This document shows positions 46,054 through 57,007 of a stretch of 64,000 nt of DNA, in pieces. This DNA comes from Diphasiastrum complanatum. Its lineage: Eukaryota; Streptophyta; Lycopodiopsida; Lycopodiales; Lycopodiaceae. The stretch lies in the NCBI GenBank assembly GCA_029204225.1, contig CM055098.1, positions 8,044,246 to 8,108,245 on the forward strand. The letters run 5' to 3'. Below the pieces are notes generated by a model. It did no database searches. It was not told the DNA's origin and was given only the letters and a program-made list of their open reading frames with translations. Position 1 is the stretch's first letter. Every line of letters starts with the position of its first letter. The translations under genes were made by a program, and so were the position numbers.

Positions 46054-46880
46054 CTCGTCCTCCAATCTAGTCTTGGAAATTACAATGCTTTTATCAATAA
46101 CTCCAATTGAAGATCTAAGCTTGCTTTTCAAAAGAATCAAACACCATTGAGTTGCTAGACAAGAGGTACATCCAACAAAATCTAGAATAGCCATCAATGA
46201 AGATTACATAGTACTTGGCGCCACCATTAGACTCATGTGAAAAACTATGAACATCCGAATGCATGAGTTCAAGAGGAGAGTTTGATCTTGATGTAGACCT
46301 TGAGAAGGGTAGTTTGTGAGCCTTTGAGAGGCTGCATGCTTCACATCTCTTCCCACACTTTGACAAATGCTTGGGGAGTCCAACCGCAAGATCCTTTGCT
46401 ACCATAGATTCCATGGCTTTGTAGTTGGGGTGGCCCAACCTTTTGTGCCACAGTTCCACCTTTGATAACTCCATCTTTGCCAAGTTAACACTCTCCACTA
46501 AAACATTAGCATCAAGCCTAAACAATCTATCTTGTTTACAGCCTTTGGCTATACATTCATCATTTCTAAGGATGGAACAAACTCCATGTTTAAATTGTAC
46601 ATCTAGGCCATTATCCATTAATTGGCCAACACTAAGCAAATTCTTGGTTAACTTAGAAACATAAAGAACATTTTCAAGATTCATCCTTTTGGATGATCCA
46701 ACATACAAGGGAATTGTTCCTATTCCACTTATCTTACATTCTTGACTACTTGCAGTGATCTATGTAAATCATTGTAAGAAAGTAAAGTGGAGAATATGTC
46801 CTTTTGATATGTATGTGGGAACTAGCCCCACTATCAATACACCAAGAATCATTGGTGTTCCACTTGGATGATGGTGGTGA
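46054..46880 (-). pseudogene. Copia protease, pre-integrase and integrase N-terminal part (element X)
   Basis: The minus strand has SWCIDSGASSHI (protease) near 46830, then a frame change. Then 46708-46115 reads LENVLYVSKLTKNLLSVGQL, WHKRLGHPNYKAMESMVAKD, CGKRCEACSLSKAHKLPFSR (H-H-C-C zinc-binding region of integrase) and VIFIDGYSRFCWMYLLSSNS (the first core Asp region). It stops at FEKQA and passes straight into a 3'-end purine tract and LTR, so the integrase core, RT and RNase H are deleted. The protein is close to the Copia-I Gag-PR in its pre-integrase block. Confidence 0.88.
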
Positions 46881-46898
46881 TCCTGATGTACATAGATT

Positions 46899-47150
46899 CT
46901 AGGGCTCCTTTATCTGTGATTTGTCAACGCTCTCCATTGTAGCTCGACTCCATTTTTTGATATCTTTTATACTCTTATGACAACCAAAATCGGTTAGAAG
47001 AATCTTCACTAGATCTTCTAACACACCTACAACAATATTCGTCAAATCATTCATCTCAAGCAAAGATTCCATCCTCACCTTCCAAGTAGAATAATTTGTT
47101 GAGGTAAGCCTATCATTGTCTTCCAACATAAAGCCACTTGAGGTTGCCAT
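46899..47150 (-). pseudogene. Copia Gag N-terminus (element X)
   Basis: The frame opens MATSSGFMLEDNDRLTSTNY, then STWKVRMESLLEMNDL, the Gag start of this copia group (compare NSTNYAIWKVIMESLL in Copia-I). After about 50 codons it diverges and stops. The rest of Gag, including the zinc knuckle, is deleted, so the protease site follows within about 70 bases. Confidence 0.85.
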
Positions 47151-47750
47151 GTTGCAATGATTTGATCTTCTCTTTGAAGCTGTTCCAATGCACTTACCAC
47201 TCCCTTGAAAATCAACAAATGAAACTCAAGAAGAAATCACAAAGATATGGAAACAATCTAGCCTCTCATTTTTATCTTTCGAGCAAATCCTAACACATAG
47301 AATCTTGATTTCTTCAATAGATCTAAACACAACATGATGAACTTTTGCCAACATCTAAGATTGAAAAACACTCTTGAAAAATTCCAGCAACTTAAAATCA
47401 AGATATCCTATCAAATTTAGGGTTTCTCCAAAAATGCAAAATATTGAATCACGCAAAATCTACATGCAAAAGCTAAAATCTAGATATCTCATCTAATAGA
47501 ATGTACCATCCACAATCATAATCAATTTTCATCTCCACATTCCAGTAAGTGGTTTACAAAATCGGCCATACACAAGTATTTTGACCTAAAATAATGTTTG
47601 GACCACAAAGATCCACTTTCTATACTTAAAAATACAAGATTTGATCTAGAAACACCTCCAAATCCACATAGAATTTTGGTTCCCTCAAATCCCCCTCTAT
47701 ATTTGGCATAAACACCAAATTTGGCATGCAATCTACTTTGATACCATATG
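47151..47750 (-). mobile_element. Leader and primer site of element X
   Basis: This lies between the LTR and the Gag start on the minus strand. tggtatcaaagtag at about 47735-47748 resembles the tRNA-Met primer site with a mismatch; two bases (ta) separate it from the LTR end. No gene is present; the 69-codon frame at 47522-47731 has no support. Confidence 0.7.
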
Positions 47751-48367
47751 TGAAAAATACAGATCCAAAATACATTTAATGGATTAACAAGATCTTGACC
47801 AAATTTGGATGCACATCTAGATTTAACTACAAGATAGAAATCATCAATTTTAGCATGCTAGAATTGCATAAATCACTAAGATTTGATCATAAGCATGAAA
47901 GTACAATAAAGTACTATCCATGTTCGTACAACATCAGCAATAGATCAATCACCAAATCAACATTCTACACATAGAAACTCAAGATATCAAGAGAAATACA
48001 CATGAGATAGACATAGAATCAAAAGAGATGAATGCTCTACATAAAAAGAGAATACAATAATATGTTCTCCATGCTGCTACTGCTATTTATATCTGCTCAA
48101 CTGCCATTTGGACAATTGTCCTAAACTTGTCCTAAATGGTAATTTCTTGGTATCTCACCAAATGACCTAGAAATTCTAGTCTAGATGCAATGTACAAAAA
48201 TTAGCCAATTGAAATGGGTCCAAACTCGACCTCATCCTTTTTTGCCAAAAATAGTAAAAACACTTTTAGGCCTTGTTTGACAAATACGAACCTATCTCTA
48301 AGTTGAGATTTCAACTTGGCCTCAAAATTGCCAAATAAATAACCAAACTAGTTGACAATTTTTCACA
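47751..48367 (-). mobile_element. 5' LTR of element X (different family from the 3' LTR)
   Basis: 617 bp, plus-strand start tgtgaaaaatacagatcc and end gttgacaatttttcaca. It shares only the outer bases with the LTR at 45380-46053, so the two LTRs bordering element X are of different families. It abuts an RNase H fragment at 48368. Confidence 0.8.
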
Positions 48368-48512
48368 CATTATTGTTTCTGAAGCCATTAAAGAAGCAAT
48401 TTGGTTGAGAAATTTACTGTCAGACATTAGTCTAAATCAGTGTGCTCCAAAAATCATGTTCTGTGATAATCAGAGTGTTATTGCCTTATCAGCCAACCCT
48501 AGATTTCACTCT
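48368..48512 (+). pseudogene. Copia-II RNase H fragment (half A)
   Basis: On the plus strand it reads KEAIWLRNLLSDISLNQ, FCDNQSVIALSANPRFHS. This is the copia RNase H stretch found at about 56680-56800 in the 54-57 kb copy. It ends agatttcactct exactly at the start of the LTR at 48513. The continuation, beginning actctaggagtaag, lies on the minus strand at 45379. Confidence 0.9.
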
Positions 48513-49202
48513 TGTGAAAAATTGCCTACCTTGGCAAATCTAGCCATGTAGAATATTGTACATTTTGTCAATATTATTTGTTGGTTACTTGAATGGCCAA
48601 AGTGCCACTTGTACATTCACACCTATAGTAGGTTACCACGAGTCAAGAGGAGTGGTTGTTGTCCATTTGGTAGTGATTCCTACTTTGTAGGAACTAGACC
48701 ATGATTTATGATGAGATTTGTACCTACCATGCACCTACCAAGCATGACTCTTGGATCTAGGCTAGGGTTTTCACATTAGGGCAAGAAAGTGGAGTCTACT
48801 TCCTTATTACATGCTGGATTTTCACCTAACTTAGCAAAGGAAGTGTGTTTTACTATGTATTCTCATTCTCCATAGTGAGAAGATAGAAACTTTTTGGAGC
48901 CTCAAGGAGAAACTCGAGTTTCCTCTCATTGTATGGTGATTACTTTTGATTCCAATGAAACTCAGCTTTGGCACATTCTAAACAGTGTCTACAGGCCGTA
49001 CTACAACCTCATTTCCACGTGTGGAGTTGGATTATAGTTTTTGATCAATGCTCTGATTGTCTCTACTTGTTTTCTGTCAAGCTGCTAAACTAGATCTTGT
49101 TTTCTGATGACTAGTTTCTGATAGATTGTTTAACAAGCACACAATCAACCTTGTGGATCATTCAAAGATCCATTTATGGTCCTTAGTACTGTACATTTCA
49201 CA
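48513..49202 (+). mobile_element. Copia LTR, family L (copy L), 5' LTR of a truncated element
   Basis: 690 bp, TGTGAAAAATTGCC to ACATTTCACA, followed at once by tggtatcagagcc. It is an inverted near-copy of 45380-46053. Flank actct at 48508-48512. Confidence 0.95.
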
Positions 49203-49215
49203 TGGTATCAGAGCC
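49203..49215 (+). other. Primer-binding site (tRNA-Met) of the family L element
   Basis: tggtatcagagcc directly after the LTR end, identical to that of Copia-I. Confidence 0.93.
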
Positions 49216-50150
49216 AAGTACAAGGCTATTGATCACTGTTTGAAACTAATCCAATTTTAGCAAGTTTTGGTGCAAAAAGCTAGTATTGGAAGGGCGAGCT
49301 GGTATCCAGGTTTTGGTGAGGGGATTTGATCCCAAACTTTTTTAGGATCAAAATCCATACTGTTCACACGTGTGGGCATCTCTGAACCAGCATTTAATAA
49401 CCCATATTCATTGGATCACAGTAATTTCATCTGGTGTCAGTTTGATGTAATTTTTGGTGCAAATCCTACATTAGGGGAGTTTTGAGCTCCAAAAAGACCC
49501 TTTAAGAATTCGTGCAAGATGTCTTTTATATTATTAAAATATTATAACACTAATACTTTTGACTTGCCATAACTTTTTAATCATATCTTAGAAGTATGTC
49601 ATGTAACATATGATTGAAAGCCCTTGTTGAGCTCTTTCCAATGCACCAAACTCCGCTAAATTTACTTACCACTAAAAAGTTATGTCATTTTTAGTGTGGA
49701 ATCAAAATGTGGACTCAAAAAGTTACGTTACGTAGATTTCAAATTTGAGTGTTTTGATTGGTCCATGTGTAGGAAAAATTTAAGAAAAAATATAAAAAGA
49801 ATCTTTACAAAGGGTCTTTTTTGGATTTAAAACTCCTCTAATGGAATAAGCTATCAAGATCACTTGCCATTGATTAGTTCTAAGTTTGTTTCATGAAAAC
49901 TAATTGATCTAGGCTGATTTCAGACCTTCTTAAAGTGGAAACCAGGTTTTGAAAGTACATCAAAGTGAATGAGAGAGATAGAGTCAGTTTTTGTCCAAAA
50001 ATAGCCAAGATTGGCAAGATTTGCTTGAGAGTAGTTTTTCCTTCATCTTATCTTCATTCCAGCTTTGTGAGGGAGTGATAGAACTGTGATTACAAGTCCA
50101 TCTTTTGGATTAGAAGTCAACATTTGAGTGAAACACTAGAGGTTTATTAC
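49216..50150 (+). mobile_element. Leader of the truncated family L copia element
   Basis: Noncoding leader related to that of Copia-I (minus strand 44150-43400): both have a phrase around cttcatcttatcttcattcc and gagggagtgatagaactg before the expected gag start. The expected Gag frame does not follow; the element is cut at about 50150. Confidence 0.8.
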
Positions 50151-51117
50151 TTGCCCTAGTGGATTTTTTTAAGTTTCTATTTTTTTATTACTCCCCACTT
50201 TTCCAAAGAGCAGAGCAAAACTAGCTGCATCATCTGTTAGCTCGACAAGTAATGTCTATTACTTGTCGATCTCAAAATATCAAGATTTTCAAAGTAACTT
50301 TACTCACCCTTTGCACAGAGCCCTCTGCTAGGCCAGAACTCTCATCAGACAACTCGACGAGTAATCAAGCTATTACTCGCCTACAGTTATTACTCGTCAA
50401 GTCCATTTTTTGTATTCTTTTTCAGTATCATTATTCGCCATCAGTACAGTGCGCACATGATTCTCAGATCTAGCATTTAGGAGCTCGGTGTGTAATGAGC
50501 TATTACTCATCTATTTTTTGCCAATTCAAATTTCTCGTCCATTTTCAATTTTTTTGTCTTTTGTCTATTACTGGACAACTGAGATTTCTTTCAATCCACT
50601 CAGTAACATTAATCACCATCAACATAATAACAAGTATGATAATTGATCTACCATATGCCAAACCAACGATTAATGATCTGATTTTTTGTATTACTCGCCA
50701 ACAACTCAACTTTATATGCCCTCTTCATAGTGTGTTTTGATCATCATTCACTATACATGGGGAGCTCGATGAGTAATCAGCTATTACTCGCCTATTACTC
50801 ACCCACTGCCTACTACTTGCCATCAGATGAATTCCAAAAAAAATTGGTACAGATCTGAGTGACTGACCATTTGAATCCATTTGTCTTTTCTGATATTTTT
50901 TTCGATCAACTTTTAGTTTTTCAAATGCTTATTTCCTTTTCATCCAATATTTCTTTACATTCCGATCTGGTTTTGATCTAAGTTGGATTCCATTTCGGTT
51001 TTGATCCCCATCCTGATCCATTCATTGATCACCCTAATATAGAAAAGATTCACAAAAATATCTGAGGAACAAAAATATAAAAAAGACCAAGAATAATCTC
51101 ACCCTCCATTTCAGTGT
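50151..51117. repeat. AT-rich block with recurring gagtaat...attactc motifs
   Basis: The phrase gctcg-gagtaat..agctattactcgcc, or a variant, occurs at about 50236, 50353, 50480 and 50762, with extra single attactcg copies between. Each is a short inverted repeat around a gagtaat/attactc pair. Two open frames (50252-50473, 50495-50740) are not supported. The block probably leads into the gypsy remnant that follows. Confidence 0.6.
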
Positions 51118-52802
51118 ATGCATCTCAGATCCAATAGGAGATTATCGGCCCTCGATCCCCCTGATCTTGAAGAATTTGACAATGTACTTGTCAACGTACC
51201 GATCAAAATACATCACAAAAACGTTGACGTAGATCTACCACCGATGGACAATCCTAGGCCATTCGTACCTCATGTCGTCAAGAAATTTCCTAAGATTGAC
51301 CTCAAGGTTTGATGGAAAAGGAGATCCACGACGATTCTTGCAGATCTATCTTTAGGCATGTAGAGCCTATGGAGATGGCAACCCACAAGAGCTATTAAGA
51401 TACTTCAATCTGTGTTGAACGGATACTGCGAAGGATTGGTATTTCAATCTTGAGCTGAACGAACGTGACAATTGGAATATTTTACAAGCTGAATTTATCA
51501 CCCGTTTCAAGACCAATCATTTCCTTTCTGATTCTTTCCTACAACTAGGAGGTATCTACATGGACAAGAAGAACAAGTCGTTGCACAAATATATTGAACA
51601 GATCAAGAAATTATGTAGAGGATGCGACCCTGAGAGTTTTTCAGGCCATAGTATCTTGACATGGTTCATGGTAGAATTACCCAAGGGAATCAAACAACAA
51701 ATGAAAAGAAGAGACAAGTACGTCTCCTTCCAAGCGGCTTGCACTGATGCCATCAAGAGAGTCGACGATAGTGAAAGCACTAGCTTGGACTCTGATGACT
51801 CTGACCAGGAGAAAAGACGCCGAAAGGAATGAAGAGCCAAGCGTAAGGATAAGCTACACGATGATGCTTCCACCTCTATGGCCAATAGCACAGACACAAT
51901 CATATTTGCCATAGAGAAGTGGCACACCTAGAGTACTGAGCAATTTAGAAAGCTCACTACTGACCTTATCACGATTGTTGACCAAAAGTTGAAAGGCTTG
52001 CAACCAGGACCTACCCATGCCTACTATCCTAGGAGAGAGTCCACTTGGTGTCCTCATTGCCCTTGCAACCACTTAGGGAATGAATGCCTGCAGTTGATAC
52101 AAAGGTTAGAGCGGCCCGCACGATATTGCCATATTTGTAATATGAGCAATCATGATGACACAACTGACTGCGGATACAACCTACGAAATCAAGCTGCTTG
52201 CCCAACAACAAATCTCGTCCCATTGGCACAATGACAAGGTGACTTACCCCAACCACCACCTAGACTGGCCACTCATTTCTCCTAGAACCCAAGGCGTAGT
52301 AGTGAGAAACCCGCAACCAGCTGCCCAGCTGTTGAATATGGTCGAAGTGACCGAAGAACCCTACTATCCCGAGGAGGAAGCACCGGACTCTATTCCAATG
52401 CATTTCATAGATGGAACGAATGGAGAATTAATACCAATGTATGCAAGCCAGGTTCGTGGTACTAGATTCAGACATCCCAATAAATGTTATGGATGTGGAG
52501 AGAATCATAGAATTATCGAGTGCCCTAACAAGACGCAAGGTAATTTCGTGCCACTTTGTCATGATTGTGGGTATGGACGTCCACCCATACTTAACATGTC
52601 CAATGAGAAAGTAAAAACAAGGAGAGGTTTTTGCCCACTACACCTAATGAGTGTGGTAGGAGAACCCAAGGCATCTACAATGTCTATATTTATCCAGACT
52701 AGAGTACAGAAGCAATTAGAGAAAGAACCAACCAAGTCCGCTACTACAAGGCATGTTAGTGGCTCATCAATTTCACTATATGTTGCCCAATCCCACAATT
52801 GA
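51118..52802 (+). pseudogene. Second Ty3/gypsy Gag (decayed)
   Basis: The plus strand shows a start region (MHLRSNRRLSALDPPDLEEF), the Gag domain (AKDWYFNLELNERDNW, LTWFMVELPKGIKQQM, then an acidic SDDSDQEKRRRKE tail), a CPHCPCNHLGNEC-type cysteine block and, in another frame (52152-52802), the zinc knuckle CYGCGENHRIIEC. In-frame stops lie near 51313, 51416, 51830 and 51929, with a frame change near 52200. It resembles the 32-kb Gag in design but is a different subfamily. Reverse transcriptase and LTRs are not attached. Confidence 0.85.
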
Positions 52803-53430
52803 ACAAGGAAACTATAGATGCATGAAGGAATCTGTAAGAGAAGCCCAAGCCTTAGATCAAGCCAGAGAGGTAGTCCAAGAGCATGACAAGGGTCATCTTG
52901 AGGGTGAAAACCATCTAAGGCCAAATGCTCCTCCCCACTCCCTGGTGAATCCAAGGTTACTGTAGTTCATCTGTGAGACCGGATCTATTGAGAGGAGATG
53001 TTCGAATAGCACTAGGCACCCTACTCAAAATGCATCCAACCCTCTGGGAAGGATTAAAAAACATACATAGATGGAGCAAGCAGTCGATAGAACAGAGACA
53101 GTTCTTTTTGTGTGAAAGGAGAATTCATTAACTTATTGATGGTTTGGATGAGGATCTAAATGTGGTATTGTTCTAGAATATATGAATTTGATACCTAGAC
53201 AATTAAGAGTTCTGAAGCATTTATAATTCACTTGAGTAATTGGATTACTCCTGATTGGAAGTAAATTGGCTAAATAAGCAATGTGAAGAGAATTCACCAG
53301 GAACTGTTTATTTTGATCTATATTGTTTATAAGACACATAATTTGTGAGTTATCAGGATTCATCAATGAGAGTTGTGTGCATAGAATATAGAAGATTCTT
53401 GATATAGAATATTTCTTGAATGAGAAATAT
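52803..53430. other. Gypsy tail or unassigned DNA
   Basis: The frame at 52753-52965 continues the region after the zinc knuckle without recognisable motif. Beyond it, to 53430, is AT-rich DNA without a gene. Confidence 0.35.
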
Positions 53431-54120
53431 ATCCTTAGTTAAATTGACTGTATCCCAGTGAGCTCATATTGGATGACAAAGTCTAACTAATATCAAGGAT
53501 AGTTATTGAATGCAGTTGAAATTCAACAGAACTATGTAATCTCTAGATGTTCTTGTAGGTGATTGTCTGAAGTTTATGATTGTTAAAGACGGGTGCTAAA
53601 ATGGTCTTTAATTACTTAATTGATTGTAGAGTTTGGAGCTCATAATCTGGTTAAGAATCGGGTTGGAAGAATATTCTTGAAATCTAGTAATTTTCTTTGG
53701 GAGAAACATTTTAGAATAATTCTTATATTTCCTGAGTAGTATGTTATACCTATACTCCAGTATCTTTCAATGATGAAGTATGGTTTTGGAATCTTGTAAA
53801 TTATGATTGACAAATCTTAAGATTCTAAATATTTGTGATTGACAGATCATAAAAAAGATACTTAAAGGTAATTAAAAGATTATAAAAAAGTGATGATTCT
53901 TAAGAGATGAGTAATTCTCGATTAATTGAATGAATCAAGGATTTAGATCAGTTATTTGAACTCTAAATTTGTTTACTCTAGCACATACTTGAGATTGTGT
54001 GGATCTCATAGGCATTTTTATTAAGTAATTGTTTACTTATGAGGGATTTGCTTACCTTAATGGATGAAATTCTACTATAGATTATAGTCAAGGAATGCTT
54101 GTGTACTGTTTTCAGCCTAA
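53430..54120 (+). mobile_element. Noncoding retroelement block, inverted copy of 11041-11760
   Basis: From tccttagtt-aattgact-tatcccagtgagctc to tcaaggaatgcttgtgtact it matches the reverse complement of 11760-11041 throughout, with indels. No reading frame. It is wedged between a gypsy Gag remnant and a copia Pol remnant. Confidence 0.8.
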
Positions 54121-54124
54121 ACTC

Positions 54125-55250
54125 CAAGATTGTCGCATACTACAAACAAAGAACATTAGCAAGGGACAGTCGAATCAAGTGGAAAATGCATCTACAGAAG
54201 CACCACAGCCGATTCAAGAAGCGGATCATGATGCCTTCATGACAAACCATCAAGAAGCATCCAACGACAATTCTTGGTTTCTGGATTCCGGAGCCACACA
54301 ACATATGACCAGCCATATCAGTTGTTTCCAGTACCAAGAGATAGGTTCACCTAGGTGACAATAGCACACAAGCTATCAAAGATAAAGATACAAGAAGATT
54401 AAGCTTTTCCAATGATCAATGTAAGCTACTTTCAAATGTCCTTCATCAACCAAATCTGTTGACAAATCTGCTCTCTATTAGCATAATTACAGATCTAGGA
54501 CATAAAGTGAAATTTGAATGTGATCAATGTAAAGTAGTCGATAGGACATGCAACATCCTAGCACTCGGAAAGAGACATGGATACTTGTATAGATTAAGTA
54601 ATTGCTTTTTTGCCTCTAGTCACTCTTAGTACTTCTATTCAAATCAATAAAGTTTACTTTGGCATTATAGACTTGGTCATTTGTATCATGCTTCTGTACA
54701 ACAAATCTCTAAGCAATCCATTGTTCTTGATCTCAACTATCTTGATGGGAAAGTCGAATTATCTGTCTGTCAAGACTGTCTAGTCGATAAACAGACTAGG
54801 AAACCATTTAGACCAAGCCATCAACATAGTGCTAGAGGATTACTAGATGTTGTACATACAGATATCTGTGACCCAATGCAAAATCCTTCACTGAAGGATG
54901 CAAAGTATTTTATAGCTTTTATTGATGAATTTTCCAGATGGACTATGGTTTATTTTATCTAGAAGAAATCAAAAGCCTTCAATTGCTTCAGAATCTTCAA
55001 GGAAGCATGTAGAGAAAGAGATTGATAAGAGAATCAAAGCCTTGAGGTCCGACAATGGTGAAGAATACATCTCTACCAAATTCAAGAAGTACTGCCAGAG
55101 CCAAGGCATTGAACAATAGTTTATCACTCCTTATTTGCCTCAGTCAAATGGCTTAGCCAAGATGAAGAACTGTACCCTTGTCAAGTTAGCCAAATACATG
55201 ATGGCACATGCACCTGCCATTGACACCACAATCAGAGTCTCTAGCTCAAG
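54125..55250 (+). pseudogene. Copia-II protease and integrase (decayed)
   Basis: In order: WFLDSGATQHMTSHISCF (protease), ILALGKRHGYLYRL and HYRLGHLYHASVQQ (pre-integrase and its histidines), CQDCLVDKQTRKPF (zinc cysteines), VVHTDICDPMQ and YFIAFIDEFSRWTMVYFI (first two core blocks), ALRSDNGEEYIS and FITPYLPQSNGLAK (second Asp and the P-Q block; the expected N-G-x-x-E glutamate is replaced, K in A-K-M-K). Stops occur at about 54960 and 55118, with frame changes between blocks. No Gag or 5' LTR lies upstream. Confidence 0.9.
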
Positions 55251-55539
55251 CATGACCATAGTCGATCAACTAATCGACAATGAGTCAGGCAAAGAAGTTG
55301 CTGGTACTTAGCAACGACAAATTCAAGGAGTGGATTATCAGCTGGCATCAGCTCCTCCAAGAAGATCAAGCCAAGTGCACACATAGCCACAAGGTATACT
55401 ACTGAGTCTGCCTGTCTATTAGTGCTGGAACTGAGATTTGTCAAAGAGGCACTTAGCCTACCAGACTCCAATCTCTGGAGGGAAGCGATGGATAGAGAGT
55501 ATTCCTCTCTAATCAAGAACTAGACATGGTCACTAGTCG

Positions 55540-56310
55540 AAGCTCCTGCTAGCTGCAATCTTATCGATTGCAAATGGGTCTTTAAGATCAAGCACAATAC
55601 CAATGGATCAATTGATCCAATGAAGACACGACTAGTAGCATGAGGATACGATCCCCAACATCGATTACAACGAGACTTTCAGTCCAGTAGTCAAGCATTC
55701 ATCGATCTGAGCTCTCTTATCGTATGTTGCAGTAACCGACCTTGAAGTACATCAGCTCGATGTACAGATAGCTTATTTAAGTGGAGTCATCAAAGAAGAC
55801 ATCTACATGCTACAATTTGAAGGATACATTCACGAAGGTATGAAGCATCATGTCTGTAAACTCCACATGGCAGTTTATGGCTTGAAACAATCAGCCAGAG
55901 CTTGGATCAACACATTCCTCATCAATATGGTTTTGTACCAAGCACTTCCGATTCAAATGTATACTTCAAGTTAGTGCAACAATCCTTTATAATCATCACC
56001 TTGTATGTCGATGATACATTGCTTTTCAGTACCAATCTGGTGAAGAATGTTAAACAAATGCTGTTTTCTGAATTCGACATGACCGATCTGGGCGAAGCTC
56101 ACTTTTGTCTTGGCAATCAAATCCACATAGACAGAACGAGATGGCTGATCTATATTACTCAACAAAAGTATCTTCACAACATTCTCATAAGATATAATAT
56201 GATTAATGGTAAGTTAGCTCACTCACCAATGGATCCAGGCCTACGATTGTCGAAGGACCAATGTCCTCAGACCAAGCAGGAAGAGGAGGAAATGAGAGAG
56301 TATCCTTATT
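55540..56310 (+). pseudogene. Copia-II reverse transcriptase (decayed)
   Basis: The plus strand shows LEVHQLDVQIAYLSGVIKED (first catalytic Asp), YMLQFEGYIHEG, CKLHMAVYGLKQSARAW, then in the 55902-56312 frame IITLYVDDTLLFSTN (the catalytic Y-V-D-D box intact) and MTDLGEAHFCLGNQI. Several stops and frame changes interrupt the N-terminal half. It synthesises cDNA in a living element; this copy cannot be translated as one protein. Confidence 0.92.
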
Positions 56311-56330
56311 GATCGATACTTGGATCTCTC

Positions 56331-56996
56331 ATGTATGCAATGGTCTGCACAAGACCTGTTATCTCTTTTGTAGTTAGCTCACTTTGCCAATTCATGGCTA
56401 ATCTTGGCATCACCCATTGGAAGGCTCACATAAGAGTCATGAGATATATTCGAGCTACTATGGACCAGTGCATATGCTATGGAGAAGTCAATAATGACAA
56501 TCTTCATCAACTAAGTGGATATTCAGATGCAAGCTTGAGAGGAGATATAGATATTTGTAAATCCACATCTGGATTTACATTCTTCCTCAACAGTAGTCCT
56601 AGTTTTTGGAATAGTCGTAAGCAAACCTCTATTGCTCTTTCATCTACAGAAGTAGAGTATATTGTTGCTTCTCAATCTACTAAAGAAACATTTTGGTTGA
56701 GAAATTTACTGTCAGACATTAGTTTGAATCAGTACACCCGACAATCATGTTCTGTGATAATCAGAGTGCCATTGTCTTATCGGCTAGTCCTAGATTTCAC
56801 TCTAGGAGTAAGCACATTGAGATCCGATATCACTATGTCAGGGGCAAGATTCTTGACAAAGAGATAGGCTTAACGTACTGTCCAAACGCATGACATGGTT
56901 GCAGATGTTTTTATAAAGGCATTGAGTATTAATTGACATGACAAATTTTGTGCATTGCTTAGTCTGAAGATCAGGCAGGGCATTCACGGATCCAGA
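56331..56996 (+). pseudogene. Copia-II RNase H (decayed)
   Basis: MYAMVCTRPVISFVVSSLCQ (the usual xxTRPDI with the Asp changed to V), then LSGYSDASLRGDIDICKSTS, then IALSSTEVEYIVASQSTKE and FWLRNLLSDISLNQ. A frame change near 56750 leads to SPRFHSRSKHIEIRYHYVRG and FIKALSIN, then the end of pol just before the purine tract at 57000. This intact order is the reference that shows halves A (48.4 kb) and B (45.3 kb) once belonged together. Confidence 0.92.
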
Positions 56997-57007
56997 TTAA
57001 CGGGGGG

